Positions 1 through 7,747 of a stretch of DNA of 39,860 bases are shown here, piece after piece. Source of the DNA: Zhongshania sp. (GTDB lineage Bacteria > Pseudomonadota > Gammaproteobacteria > Pseudomonadales > Spongiibacteraceae); NCBI GenBank assembly GCA_018066965.1, contig JAGPVP010000090.1, forward strand, positions 1-39,860, given 5' to 3'. The position numbers and the translations under genes are program-made. The first letter of the stretch is position 1; every line of letters starts with the position of its first letter. The notes below the pieces were generated by a model that was not told where the DNA came from, made no database searches, and was given only the letters and a program-made list of their open reading frames with translations.

Positions 1-989
1 CCAACTTTTGCAGAATTCTCTGCGACCTGGTTTTCTGAAGCGGAAGTCAGCTGGCGCGACAGCCACAAAGACAATGTCGCCTTAACTTTGCGCAAGTACC
101 TTTGTCCAGCGTTTGGTGACATGCCACTAGATCAAATCACCAAGGCGCAACTGCTCGCCTTTCGCGCCAACCTCACCAAAACTCCGCGTAAAAATGGTAG
201 CACGGGGTTATCTCCCGCCCGAATTAATAAAATTATGATGACCTTACGGCAGGTGTTAAGTGAAGGCGCCGAGCGCTACGAATACCCGTCACCTTTCCGC
301 GGCATTAAGGCCCTTAAAATACAAAAATCCCATATCGAGCCGTTTTCGTTCGACGACGCGCATCGCATCGCATCATCACCACAGTTCGGGCAGATTTTAA
401 GAACTACTACACCGCACGTTTCTTTACCGGCATGCGTACCGGCGAGATTGACGGGCTAATGTGGAAGTACGTTGACTTTGAACGCAGGGAGATTCTCATT
501 CGAGAAACCTGGGTCATGGGAAAAATGGAGTACACCAAAAACGACGGCTCCCAGCGCGAAATCCAAATGTCACAACCAGTTTATGATGCCCTTCTCGCGC
601 AACGTAACGCCACCGGCAAATACGCCTATGTCTTTTGCAATCGACTCGGCACACCACTTTCACACAACAACATCACTCGAAGGGTCTGGTACCCATTGCT
701 GCGATACCTCGGATTAAACAAACGGCGTCCTTATCAAACCCGTCACACTGCCGCGACCTTATGGCTTGCGGCTGGGGAGTCACCAGAATGGATTGCTCAA
801 CAGATGGGCCATACCACCACCGAGATGTTATTCAAAGTTTACTCTCGCTACGTGCCCAATTTGACCCGTGCAGACGGCTCAGCCTTCGAACGTTTACTGA
901 CTCAGCAATTTCCCAATAACGCGCTTAATGTTGAGGCAAACAACCCACTGGCCAATATCAGTCCCAGCCAAGGAGCAGAGAATGACTAA
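1..989 (+). pseudogene. Tyrosine recombinase/integrase, 5' truncated by window edge and frameshifted
   Basis: The open frame runs in from the left edge, so the true start lies outside the window. The first part, to about base 360, reads as the SAM-like core-binding domain of a P4-type phage integrase. After a frame change the catalytic domain follows: MRTGEIDGL from base 432 holds the first catalytic Arg, YQTRHTAAT holds the second Arg and the His, and MGHTTTEMLFKVYSRYV holds the Tyr nucleophile. The two parts lie in different frames. Removing one copy of the tandem pentamer CATCG at 361-370 restores a continuous family-like reading (AHRIITTVRADFKNYYTAR). The catalytic residues survive, so the break looks recent. 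As read, the gene cannot make full-length integrase unless translation slips or the duplication reverts; a base-calling error is an alternative. Confidence 0.85.
361..370 (+). repeat. 5-bp tandem duplication (CATCG)x2 causing the integrase frameshift
   Basis: CATCG occurs twice in a row and is followed by a partial third copy (CATC, 371-374). Deleting one copy joins the two integrase frames exactly, with no other change needed. Confidence 0.8.
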
Positions 990-1530
990 ATCGAATATCG
1001 ACAAAAATATAGACCGCATCGCAACTGTCCTTCTTGCACAAAGCGGCTGCCAATCAAATGACCTCGTCGCACTAATCGGAAATGGCAACGAAGCTAGCAA
1101 CCACCAAGCGCTAGTTTCATGGCTCGCCGCACGATTTGAAAATATTGATACCGTTGAGCTAACCACTCAAGAGGCAGCGACCAAGCTAACGGACTACTTA
1201 CAGGAGCAATACTCACTCAGTGCAAAGAGATGCACTGCCGGGATGCCTGATGCTCGCTCAGTCTTACCGGCGCACTACCTTACAGTGAATGAATGTCGCG
1301 GCCTTAGCCGCGCTATATACCACCAACTATCCAGAACGATAAACAAAAGCATTCTAGATGCAGCTATTTGCCTAGGCGAATCAGCCGAGGCAGATCCGGT
1401 TGATTGCATATACGAGTGGGTTCAGCAGAAGCACCTAACCTACATTTTTTACCCTGCCGAACTCGCGCTACCCCTCGCTCATGCATTTGCCAATGAACTG
1501 GAAATACGTTGTTCACTTGAAGAGCTGTAA
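982..1530 (+). CDS. Hypothetical protein downstream of the integrase
   Basis: The product is about 182 residues from the ATG at 982, which sits 6-12 bases after an AAGGAG ribosome-binding site and overlaps the integrase stop (GAATGACTAA). A longer frame opens upstream at 928 but lies inside the integrase gene with no ribosome-binding site. I do not recognise the family. The protein looks soluble and mostly helical, has no signal peptide or membrane segment, and is moderately acidic (it ends SLEEL). The overlap implies translation coupled to the integrase, so it may be element cargo or an integrase accessory protein. That is inference from position only. Confidence 0.6.
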   Translation: MTKSNIDKNIDRIATVLLAQSGCQSNDLVALIGNGNEASNHQALVSWLAARFENIDTVELTTQEAATKLTDYLQEQYSLSAKRCTAGMPDARSVLPAHYLTVNECRGLSRAIYHQLSRTINKSILDAAICLGESAEADPVDCIYEWVQQKHLTYIFYPAELALPLAHAFANELEIRCSLEEL

Positions 1531-1694
1531 CGTAAGCATAAATTCGCCTGCAAGGCTCTACTTAACAGTTCGTTAGTGCAACCACGCCCTGACAGGAGGT
1601 GCTCTGAGGGGGCGCCCGCCTCCCCACGGCACCGATCAGCACCATTGCAGCCCTACTTGTAAGCTAACAAAATTCACTACAACTGGTAATGAAA

Positions 1695-3749
1695 CTAAAA
1701 TCGATACCCGACGGATAACCGCACGGTACGCGGCTCGATAACATGATAGTGAATGTCGTCGGTATCTACGCCACTGGGCTCGCCAGCTAAGCGCGAAGCA
1801 TAGAAATAGTCGATGTCGTGATCGTCGCTATCGGTCAGGTTGAGAACATCTGCTTTAATAACCCAGTTGGCTAAACGATAGCCAGCGCGTAGATTCCAAA
1901 TTGTGCTGGCGTCTGAGGTGACTGATCCGTCTTCAATGAGTGGTCGCTCGCCGAAGTGGCGAACCCGCAAGCTACCAAACAAGCCGCTGGCGAAATTGGC
2001 GTTTAAACCAGCTTGAAATACATTTTTAATCGCGCCGGGAATTTCATTGCCTTCTGGGGCTGAATCGGTAAATTCAGCATCGGTATAGGCATATTCAAAA
2101 TCCAAGCTCCACTGCTCGGTAATATGGTAATAGGCGGTGACTTCTAGACCGCTTCGTTTCGAGCCTCGGCTGGCTTCGGTATTGCCCGCGTCGCCCACAA
2201 ATAGCAGCTCGCTGTCTAGTTCTAGCGTCCACAGTGACAGCGAGGTATTGATGCGTTCGCTGATAAACCCGCGTGCACCGAGCTCATATCCCAGCGATCT
2301 CACCAAGGGATCGACGGTATCAACCGAGCTGCCATCTGCGGGTGATACTCGGATTGTGGTGCCACGAGCATCGTTGGAATGAAAGCCTTGGCCCGCAGAA
2401 ATATAGCCTTCCCACTCATCATTAAAAGTATAAATAAGGCTACCTTTTAACGATGGGATTTGGTCATCGGTGGTGCCGCTATTGGCGGCCAAGTCTACGC
2501 CATTGGTATTTGTGCCGGCCTTGTCGCTCACATCGAAATCGTAAACATCGTAACGTGCACCCACCACGCTGCGCAGTTGGTCGCTCCAAGTGATGCGGTT
2601 TTCCCAGTACATGCCAATGCTAGATTCTTTAACCTGGTCGCTGCGAATGACTCCCAAACGTTGGCGAGCCTGGGTGTGGTATAGGCCAACTTCATTGATG
2701 TCGTCTATACGTAGATCGGCGCCAAATTTGTTACTCATTGCTCGGCCGGCTAGCGCGCTTTCGGCCAGATAACTGAATTGCCCGCCATAGATATTGCGGT
2801 CATCAAGCTGTTCAAATTGATCGCCATTAGCCTCATCGTCCAGAAAATACGTGAAGTTAGACCACAGATTTAGATCGTAGTCGATAACATAGGCCGAGGC
2901 CTGCCAAGGCCCTTGTTCCCAATTAACGTTCAGGCTGTAGCGGCTGGATTTGCCACCAAGGCTGTCATCGATGGATCCGAGTTCGTCAATGATGCCTTGC
3001 TCTACGGCGCGTGCGGGAATTTGGTCGGCACTATTCCAGCTGTTGTCATAGGCCATTAATGCCACGCTTAATTGGCCGTCATCCAGGGCGATGCTATGTT
3101 TTAGTAGTAAATTAACTTTATTTAGATCTTCCTCAATATCCGACCACGGACCGTCGTAGCGGTTAGCTTCGAGTGCAAACGTTGTGGTTCCCCCTGAATG
3201 TACCACGCTGTCCATGGCCAGTAATCGGTAGTAGGCATTTTCGCCGACGGTGACTTCCACTAAACCTTTGTCTAGGCTATTCGACGTACTGATCTGCGCG
3301 CTGCCAGCACCGCTAAAGTCGCCAACATCGGCATAATAGGCGCCTTTTTTGTAAGCGAGCTGAGAGACCATTTCTGGAATCAGAAAATTAAGATCGGAAT
3401 AACCTTGGCCGTGACCATGGGTGCGCATATTGACCGGCATGCCGTCTATGGAGGTAGCAAAGTCGGTGCCGTGATCGAGATTAAAACCGCGCAAAAAATA
3501 TTGATTGGCCTTACCGGTACCGCTGTGTTGCGTCACCACCATTCCTGGCACTAGCTCCAGTACTTCGCCGGTGCGCAGCAGGGGGCGAAGTGCAATTTCT
3601 TGCTGCCCGACAACGCCTTCCGAGGCAGACACCGCCGCGCCTACCAAATTGATTCGTCGACCTTCAACCTCAACGGTTTCAATTTCGCGCTCGGCGGCGA
3701 TAGCGTGCTCGCCCACTAATGCCAGTACAATCCACCCCAATCTTTTCAT
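1695..3749 (-). CDS. TonB-dependent outer-membrane receptor
   Basis: This 684-residue protein has a signal peptide (MKRLGWIVLALVGEHAIAA), a TonB-box-like segment (ETVEVEG), and a plug domain over roughly residues 35-150 (LRTGEVLELVPGMVV, NQYFLRGFNLDHGTDFAT, DGMPVNMRTHGHGQGY). A beta-barrel follows and ends in the typical C-terminal aromatic (VRLSVGYRF). It should import a substrate across the outer membrane using TonB-ExbBD energy; the substrate cannot be told from sequence. The plug region is His-rich (NMRTHGHGQGY), which could suit a metal or metal chelate, but this is only suggestive. It is divergent from a BlaI-type repressor / M56 peptidase pair, 113 bp away, which may regulate it. Confidence 0.9.
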   Translation of the reverse strand: MKRLGWIVLALVGEHAIAAEREIETVEVEGRRINLVGAAVSASEGVVGQQEIALRPLLRTGEVLELVPGMVVTQHSGTGKANQYFLRGFNLDHGTDFATSIDGMPVNMRTHGHGQGYSDLNFLIPEMVSQLAYKKGAYYADVGDFSGAGSAQISTSNSLDKGLVEVTVGENAYYRLLAMDSVVHSGGTTTFALEANRYDGPWSDIEEDLNKVNLLLKHSIALDDGQLSVALMAYDNSWNSADQIPARAVEQGIIDELGSIDDSLGGKSSRYSLNVNWEQGPWQASAYVIDYDLNLWSNFTYFLDDEANGDQFEQLDDRNIYGGQFSYLAESALAGRAMSNKFGADLRIDDINEVGLYHTQARQRLGVIRSDQVKESSIGMYWENRITWSDQLRSVVGARYDVYDFDVSDKAGTNTNGVDLAANSGTTDDQIPSLKGSLIYTFNDEWEGYISAGQGFHSNDARGTTIRVSPADGSSVDTVDPLVRSLGYELGARGFISERINTSLSLWTLELDSELLFVGDAGNTEASRGSKRSGLEVTAYYHITEQWSLDFEYAYTDAEFTDSAPEGNEIPGAIKNVFQAGLNANFASGLFGSLRVRHFGERPLIEDGSVTSDASTIWNLRAGYRLANWVIKADVLNLTDSDDHDIDYFYASRLAGEPSGVDTDDIHYHVIEPRTVRLSVGYRF

Positions 3750-3862
3750 TTGATGCTCTCATCTCTATTATTAGCGGGCGAAAATCCGTATCGTCTTTAG
3801 CGCCGTAAGCTGTTGACCGCATTCTGCAGTACTCGCTAAAAACCGATAAGGGGTCGGTATTT

Positions 3863-4303
3863 ATGAATACTTTAAAAAAAGGCATGGATCGCTTACTTCG
3901 CCACCGCCGCCAAAGGTCGCCGGCCCCAACTTTGGGCGGGCGCGAGTTGGAAGTAATGAAAATACTGTGGCGGGGAGACGTGCTTTCTGCCCAGCAGGTA
4001 TTGCGAGCAGTTACAGATAACAGTCTGAGCTTGAGTACTATGCAAAGCACCTTGGAGCGATTGCATCGAAAGGGGCTGGTTGCCAGAGAAAAAACTGGCC
4101 GTTTTTATCTTTATGGTGCAGCGGTTAGCCGCAATACTATTATTACTCAGCTGCTAGGAGATATCGCCGAACAGCTTGGAGATGGCGACATGGCACCGAT
4201 GATTTCTGGGTTCATGTCATTCATCGATCAAGAAACATCAGAACCGCTGTCCGCTGACCTGCGTGACGCCATCCAAGGATTACCGTCTGAACGCGATGAG
4301 TAG
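3863..4303 (+). CDS. BlaI/MecI/CopY-family transcriptional repressor
   Basis: The 146-residue product carries the winged-helix domain of the penicillinase-repressor family from about residue 23: LGGRELEVMKILWRGDVLSAQQVL, then STMQSTLERLHRKGLVAREKTGRFYLY as recognition helix and wing. The C-terminal part is the usual dimerisation helix region. Family members repress their own operon and are removed by proteolysis triggered by a membrane M56 peptidase, which is encoded immediately downstream with an 8-bp overlap. The ATG at 3863 is preceded by AAGGGG. The basic N-terminus (about 22 residues before the domain) is longer than usual. I did not see the classical TACA/TGTA operator in the 113-bp divergent intergenic region, so the operator here is unknown. 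Confidence 0.85.
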   Translation: MNTLKKGMDRLLRHRRQRSPAPTLGGRELEVMKILWRGDVLSAQQVLRAVTDNSLSLSTMQSTLERLHRKGLVAREKTGRFYLYGAAVSRNTIITQLLGDIAEQLGDGDMAPMISGFMSFIDQETSEPLSADLRDAIQGLPSERDE

Positions 4304-5267
4304 CACACTGACTAGCATTGGTAATTACCTCTTTGGTTGGGCCGTGATCACCTTGGCGCTGTCTTGGATTTTAGCGATAGCTTACCCGCTGTTTTTACGA
4401 GTGCTTGCTACTGGCAGCGCGCAACAGGCATCGCGATTTACCTTGCTTTACGCGCTGCTGCCACCCGCCGCTGCGGTGCTTGCACTGATAATATTATCGC
4501 TACCCGCGCTGGCTTTCCCATTTGTTGCATATCATTGTCACGATGCGATTTGTACACCGCACACACTCCATATGACTACGGATACTTTGGAAGGCATTAT
4601 ATCCGTCATTGCTGTAGTAGCTATATTGACCGGTCTATGCGTATTAATAGCCACGCAGTTAATTAGCAGCCGCAAGCGCCTGCAAGCCTTGCGCGACTTG
4701 TCTGAAGCTCACCCCGCCAATTATAGATTAGTGGATAGCCCAGACCACCTAGCTTGGTGTGCAGGCCTATTGCGTCCGCAAGTATATTTGTCGAGTGGTT
4801 TGTTGACCTCACTCTCGGCGGAGCAGCTGCGCATCATTGTGGCTCATGAACAAACACATGCCATACGCCGTGATAATTTGCGCAAGTGGTTATTGTATTG
4901 GGCGACGCTAGTTTGGCCAAAAAAAATCAGACAAGGCATTCGACAGAACTTTTCAAACTACAGCGAGCATATCTGTGATTTGGTAGCGGCCCAACCTGAG
5001 CGAGGCGATCGTAGCCTAAATACCGTTATTGAGACCTTAACTGCGGCTTATTCCAAGCATAGCGGCAGCATGTCAAACGGTGACGGCCACCCGCAGGAAA
5101 AGCGTATTATCGCCCTTGAACGTGAACTGTATTTACAAACATTGGCATTTGAATCACGAAGCGTGGTTTATGTGTTACTGGGATTGTTTACTGCAACAAT
5201 CTGGTTAATCACGATAATTGGTGCCATTCATTTTGGTCATCCCTTATTGGAATGGCTTTCTCAGTAG
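4296..5267 (+). CDS. M56-family (BlaR1-like) membrane metallopeptidase
   Basis: I start this gene at the ATG at 4296, overlapping the repressor stop, rather than at the upstream in-frame ATG at 4263, because such overlaps are typical of BlaI-BlaR1 pairs. The 323-residue protein has three hydrophobic segments (about residues 10-37, 48-80 and 98-125), then the zinc-binding HEXXH motif as HEQTH at residues 184-188, and a fourth segment near the C-terminus (VVYVLLGLFTATIWLITII). This is the peptidase core of BlaR1/MecR1, without the C-terminal penicillin-binding sensor domain. It is therefore expected to cleave the partner repressor in response to some signal other than a beta-lactam bound to that domain. 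The signal is not visible. Confidence 0.8.
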   Translation: MSSTLTSIGNYLFGWAVITLALSWILAIAYPLFLRVLATGSAQQASRFTLLYALLPPAAAVLALIILSLPALAFPFVAYHCHDAICTPHTLHMTTDTLEGIISVIAVVAILTGLCVLIATQLISSRKRLQALRDLSEAHPANYRLVDSPDHLAWCAGLLRPQVYLSSGLLTSLSAEQLRIIVAHEQTHAIRRDNLRKWLLYWATLVWPKKIRQGIRQNFSNYSEHICDLVAAQPERGDRSLNTVIETLTAAYSKHSGSMSNGDGHPQEKRIIALERELYLQTLAFESRSVVYVLLGLFTATIWLITIIGAIHFGHPLLEWLSQ

Positions 5268-5275
5268 AAAATGTC

Positions 5276-5515
5276 CTAACTTAAGTTTAATATATTCGCA
5301 ATCCATTCTGCTTTTAGTATTTTAGTCGGCATATGCTCAGCCAACGGCTCAATCGGACGCGCAAAGTAATCGCGGAGGTCGCCTAGATTCTTTACTCCGC
5401 CTGCAGCTAGCTCAGCTTGAAAAAGTCATTCGGCGTATACCTGCAATCTCAACAACAGCAATGCGCCAGCGTTACTACTTTTTCGTAAGTATTGATTTAA
5501 TACTGAGCGCAACAT
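5276..5515 (-). pseudogene. Small coding-like remnant with one in-frame TGA
   Basis: The 372-bp gap between the M56 and LLM genes is not empty. Minus-strand translation from the ATG at 5515 gives a protein-like run of 29 residues (MLRSVLNQYLRKSS then NAGALLLLRLQVYAE), a single TGA at 5426-5428, and then 49 more residues in the same frame (LFQAELAAGGVKNLGDLRD ... ILKAEWIANILNLS) before TAG. Composition looks coding on both sides. A Trp codon TGG mutated to TGA would explain it. I do not recognise the family. Only a weak AAGAG ribosome-binding site is present. The reading could be coincidence, a decayed gene or, much less likely, a recoded stop. Confidence 0.4.
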
Positions 5516-5639
5516 CAAAACATCACTCTTATATTGTACGCCACGTTACATCTTCCTAAATTCACCAGATCGCTAAACACTTCGCCTGCTAGTATCCAGA
5601 TAACACTCACAACAGCCTACGCTCAAGCCATTGCTAGAG

Positions 5640-6647
5640 TTAACTCTTTAACTCCTTAATTATTTTAGCCCACATCTCATCAGGCGCGGCATACGGAGCA
5701 TATATTGCCAATCTATCAGCATAGCTTCCGTATTGCTTTTTTAGCTTTCCAGCAATCTCATCGGGCTTGCCTCGAATACAGAAAGCATCTAAAAATTCGT
5801 TATTAATATAATCGCCTAGCTGCTCCCATTTACCCTCTTTTGAAAGCGCATTGAGCTTAGGTTGCAAATCACCCAAACCCACAGCATCCATTGGCGGAAG
5901 ATACGCAGGCGTAGAGGCATAGAACCCTAATAAGCCTTTTACGCTCTGCTCAGCTGCGTGATATGCCGCATCCGTTTCACCCGTTATTACAATGGCGTTA
6001 ACCTGAATAATAAAATCTTCTTCACGGCGACCAGATTTCTCAAGTCCCTTTCGAACTGCAGGCAACGCATGGTCTTGCACAAAAGGTACGCTATTGAATG
6101 GATGAATGATCAAACCATCCGCAACCTCACCGGCAACCTGAGTCATCATGGGGCCAAGTGCTCCAAGTAATATCGGCGGCACACCATAGGGATTGGGGCC
6201 AGGGTTGAACATGGGTGTCATTAAAGTATGACGATAATATTCGCCCTGAAAATCCAATCTACTGCCATTCTGCCAGCAATCAAAAAACGCTTTTACCGCC
6301 AGAGTATACTCACGCATACGCGCGGCTGGTGGACTAAATGCCAAACCAAAACGTTTTTCAATATGCGCTTTTATCTGCGACCCTATCCCAAGCATAAATT
6401 TACCTTGCGAGAACTTTTGTAAATCCCAAGCTTGGTAAGCGATATGCGAAGGGTTTCTAGGGAAGGCCACGGCAATTCCCGTAGCAATGTCTAACTCAGG
6501 CGCGTGCTCAGATGCTAGCGCGAGCGGCAAGAACGGATCCCAACTGCCTTCAAGGGTATAAACTCCATCGTAGCCAATTGCCGCAAGACGTTTAGCCTCA
6601 GCGGCGGCACCCGCCATATCGGCATAAAATGGACCGTCAATTTTCAT
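5640..6647 (-). CDS. LLM-class (luciferase-like, F420-type) oxidoreductase
   Basis: The 335-residue product has the TIM-barrel pattern of the luciferase-like monooxygenase family: N-terminal GPFYADMAGAAAEAKRLAAIGYDGVYTLE, then LDIATGIAVAFPRNPSHIAYQAWDLQKFSQGKFMLGIGSQ, GVPPILLGALGPMMTQVAGEVADG, and C-terminal FCIRGKPDEIAGKLKKQYG. It resembles the subgroup annotated as probable F420-dependent oxidoreductase (TIGR03617 in my memory). Such enzymes use FMN or F420 to oxidise or reduce small organic substrates in the cytoplasm. Cofactor F420 is uncommon in gammaproteobacteria, so FMN use is an open alternative. It is the last gene of a three-gene minus operon; the start has AAGGG upstream. Confidence 0.8.
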   Translation of the reverse strand: MKIDGPFYADMAGAAAEAKRLAAIGYDGVYTLEGSWDPFLPLALASEHAPELDIATGIAVAFPRNPSHIAYQAWDLQKFSQGKFMLGIGSQIKAHIEKRFGLAFSPPAARMREYTLAVKAFFDCWQNGSRLDFQGEYYRHTLMTPMFNPGPNPYGVPPILLGALGPMMTQVAGEVADGLIIHPFNSVPFVQDHALPAVRKGLEKSGRREEDFIIQVNAIVITGETDAAYHAAEQSVKGLLGFYASTPAYLPPMDAVGLGDLQPKLNALSKEGKWEQLGDYINNEFLDAFCIRGKPDEIAGKLKKQYGSYADRLAIYAPYAAPDEMWAKIIKELKS

Positions 6648-6681
6648 AGATATACCCTTAGATATTAATTAAAAACTCGCA

Positions 6682-7680
6682 TTATTTACTAACTGGATTT
6701 GGCCGATTGTATTCTAGCCACCCCATGCTTTCTTCACCGGAATCGAAATGACAACGTATTAAGGTACGGCGATACTCAGTACGCTTAGGAGGCGTAAATG
6801 CATGAGTAATATCGATTTCCCCCCCCGCAACTGACTCTATTTTTCCAGCAATCAATCTGCCGCTATCGCACACCAAAGAAAAACTCCCTCGAACCGCGGC
6901 AAAGGGTTGCTCACTCATAAACTCCAACTCAAACTTGGTTTCCGACAAATGCTCCATGCCCTGCCCAAGCTCATGAAAGTAGCCCATCTGAATCAAAGGC
7001 CACTCAGGAATTTCCACCTGCGTGGCTTGCAAGCTAAATTTCTCGTTGTTCACTACAAAAAATTGCCAATTCATATCCCAAGGCCGCGGCCCCCACGAGT
7101 GATCGCGCTCACCACGCACGACGAGCTCAGTGCCATGCTGGTCAATGGTCATTCGTCCAAACGCCTGAATGGGTTGTTCATAGCGATTAGTACTAAAGCC
7201 CTGCGCGCTATGGCCTTCGACACTTCCTGCCCCGCGAGAATACGCCGAACCCAATGCGCTTACGTCAAGCGCGACGCTGACCGGCAAGACCATTCCTTGA
7301 CGTGGGCCGTAGGCAACGCGAGCAAAACCGTCTATTTGTAAGCGCCCAGACTGCAGCGGTGCCATGCAATCGTAGCTAAATTTCAAACCCCATTGCTCGT
7401 AACAAAATACATCTTGGCCATCTAACTTTAATGCCGAGAATGGCAATCGATTTTCCTCAATAATTAACCATTCTTCTCCGTTCCAAAGATGTAACCAGAA
7501 CAAGATACGCTGCTGAACAGGGTGCCACCCAATGCGACAATGACCTGCCGCGCTACCATCTTCGGTATACCAATCAAAAAAATATGACTCATTCCAATCG
7601 TCGTGAGCCTGGCTAAACGGATGACTAAACTCATCTTTCAGCTCAACACCAAATTGCGTTAATTCCTGCTCGGAAAGCAT
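6682..7680 (-). CDS. AttH/CrtC-like (DUF7064/7065-type) protein
   Basis: The 332-residue product has no signal peptide or membrane segment and reads as a beta-rich protein. The conserved-looking core is GERDHSWGPRPWDMNW (about residues 190-205), a signature I associate with the hydroxyneurosporene-synthase/AttH-like, lipocalin-type superfamily. Related proteins occur beside lipid, terpenoid and steroid degradation genes, with no well-defined general reaction. ATG at 7680 follows GGGGTAGGT, a good ribosome-binding site. The gene sits between the dikinase (67 bp upstream) and the LLM oxidoreductase (34 bp downstream) and is probably co-transcribed with both, so it likely acts on the same substrate. 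The exact function is unknown. Confidence 0.6.
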   Translation of the reverse strand: MLSEQELTQFGVELKDEFSHPFSQAHDDWNESYFFDWYTEDGSAAGHCRIGWHPVQQRILFWLHLWNGEEWLIIEENRLPFSALKLDGQDVFCYEQWGLKFSYDCMAPLQSGRLQIDGFARVAYGPRQGMVLPVSVALDVSALGSAYSRGAGSVEGHSAQGFSTNRYEQPIQAFGRMTIDQHGTELVVRGERDHSWGPRPWDMNWQFFVVNNEKFSLQATQVEIPEWPLIQMGYFHELGQGMEHLSETKFELEFMSEQPFAAVRGSFSLVCDSGRLIAGKIESVAGGEIDITHAFTPPKRTEYRRTLIRCHFDSGEESMGWLEYNRPNPVSK

Positions 7681-7747
7681 ACCTACCCCTTGTTTAATTT
7701 TCCTGCGCGTCCGCTTTAGCTACCCAATACTGAGCAAGACGCAGAAA

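Noticed and set aside
928..981. Upstream start for the hypothetical gene after the integrase
   Set aside because: No ribosome-binding site; the ATG at 982 has AAGGAG and the expected overlap.
1585..1640. GC-rich stretch after the first hypothetical gene as a terminator or RNA gene
   Set aside because: It contains GGGGGCGCCCGCC but no clean stem followed by a T run and no tRNA-like fold.
3750..3862. BlaI-type operator in the divergent promoter
   Set aside because: I looked for the TACA/TGTA dyad typical of BlaI/MecI and did not find it; only a short CTGCAG palindrome is present.
5426..5428. TGA read as selenocysteine
   Set aside because: No convincing SECIS hairpin directly downstream and no recognised selenoprotein family; a mutated Trp codon is simpler.
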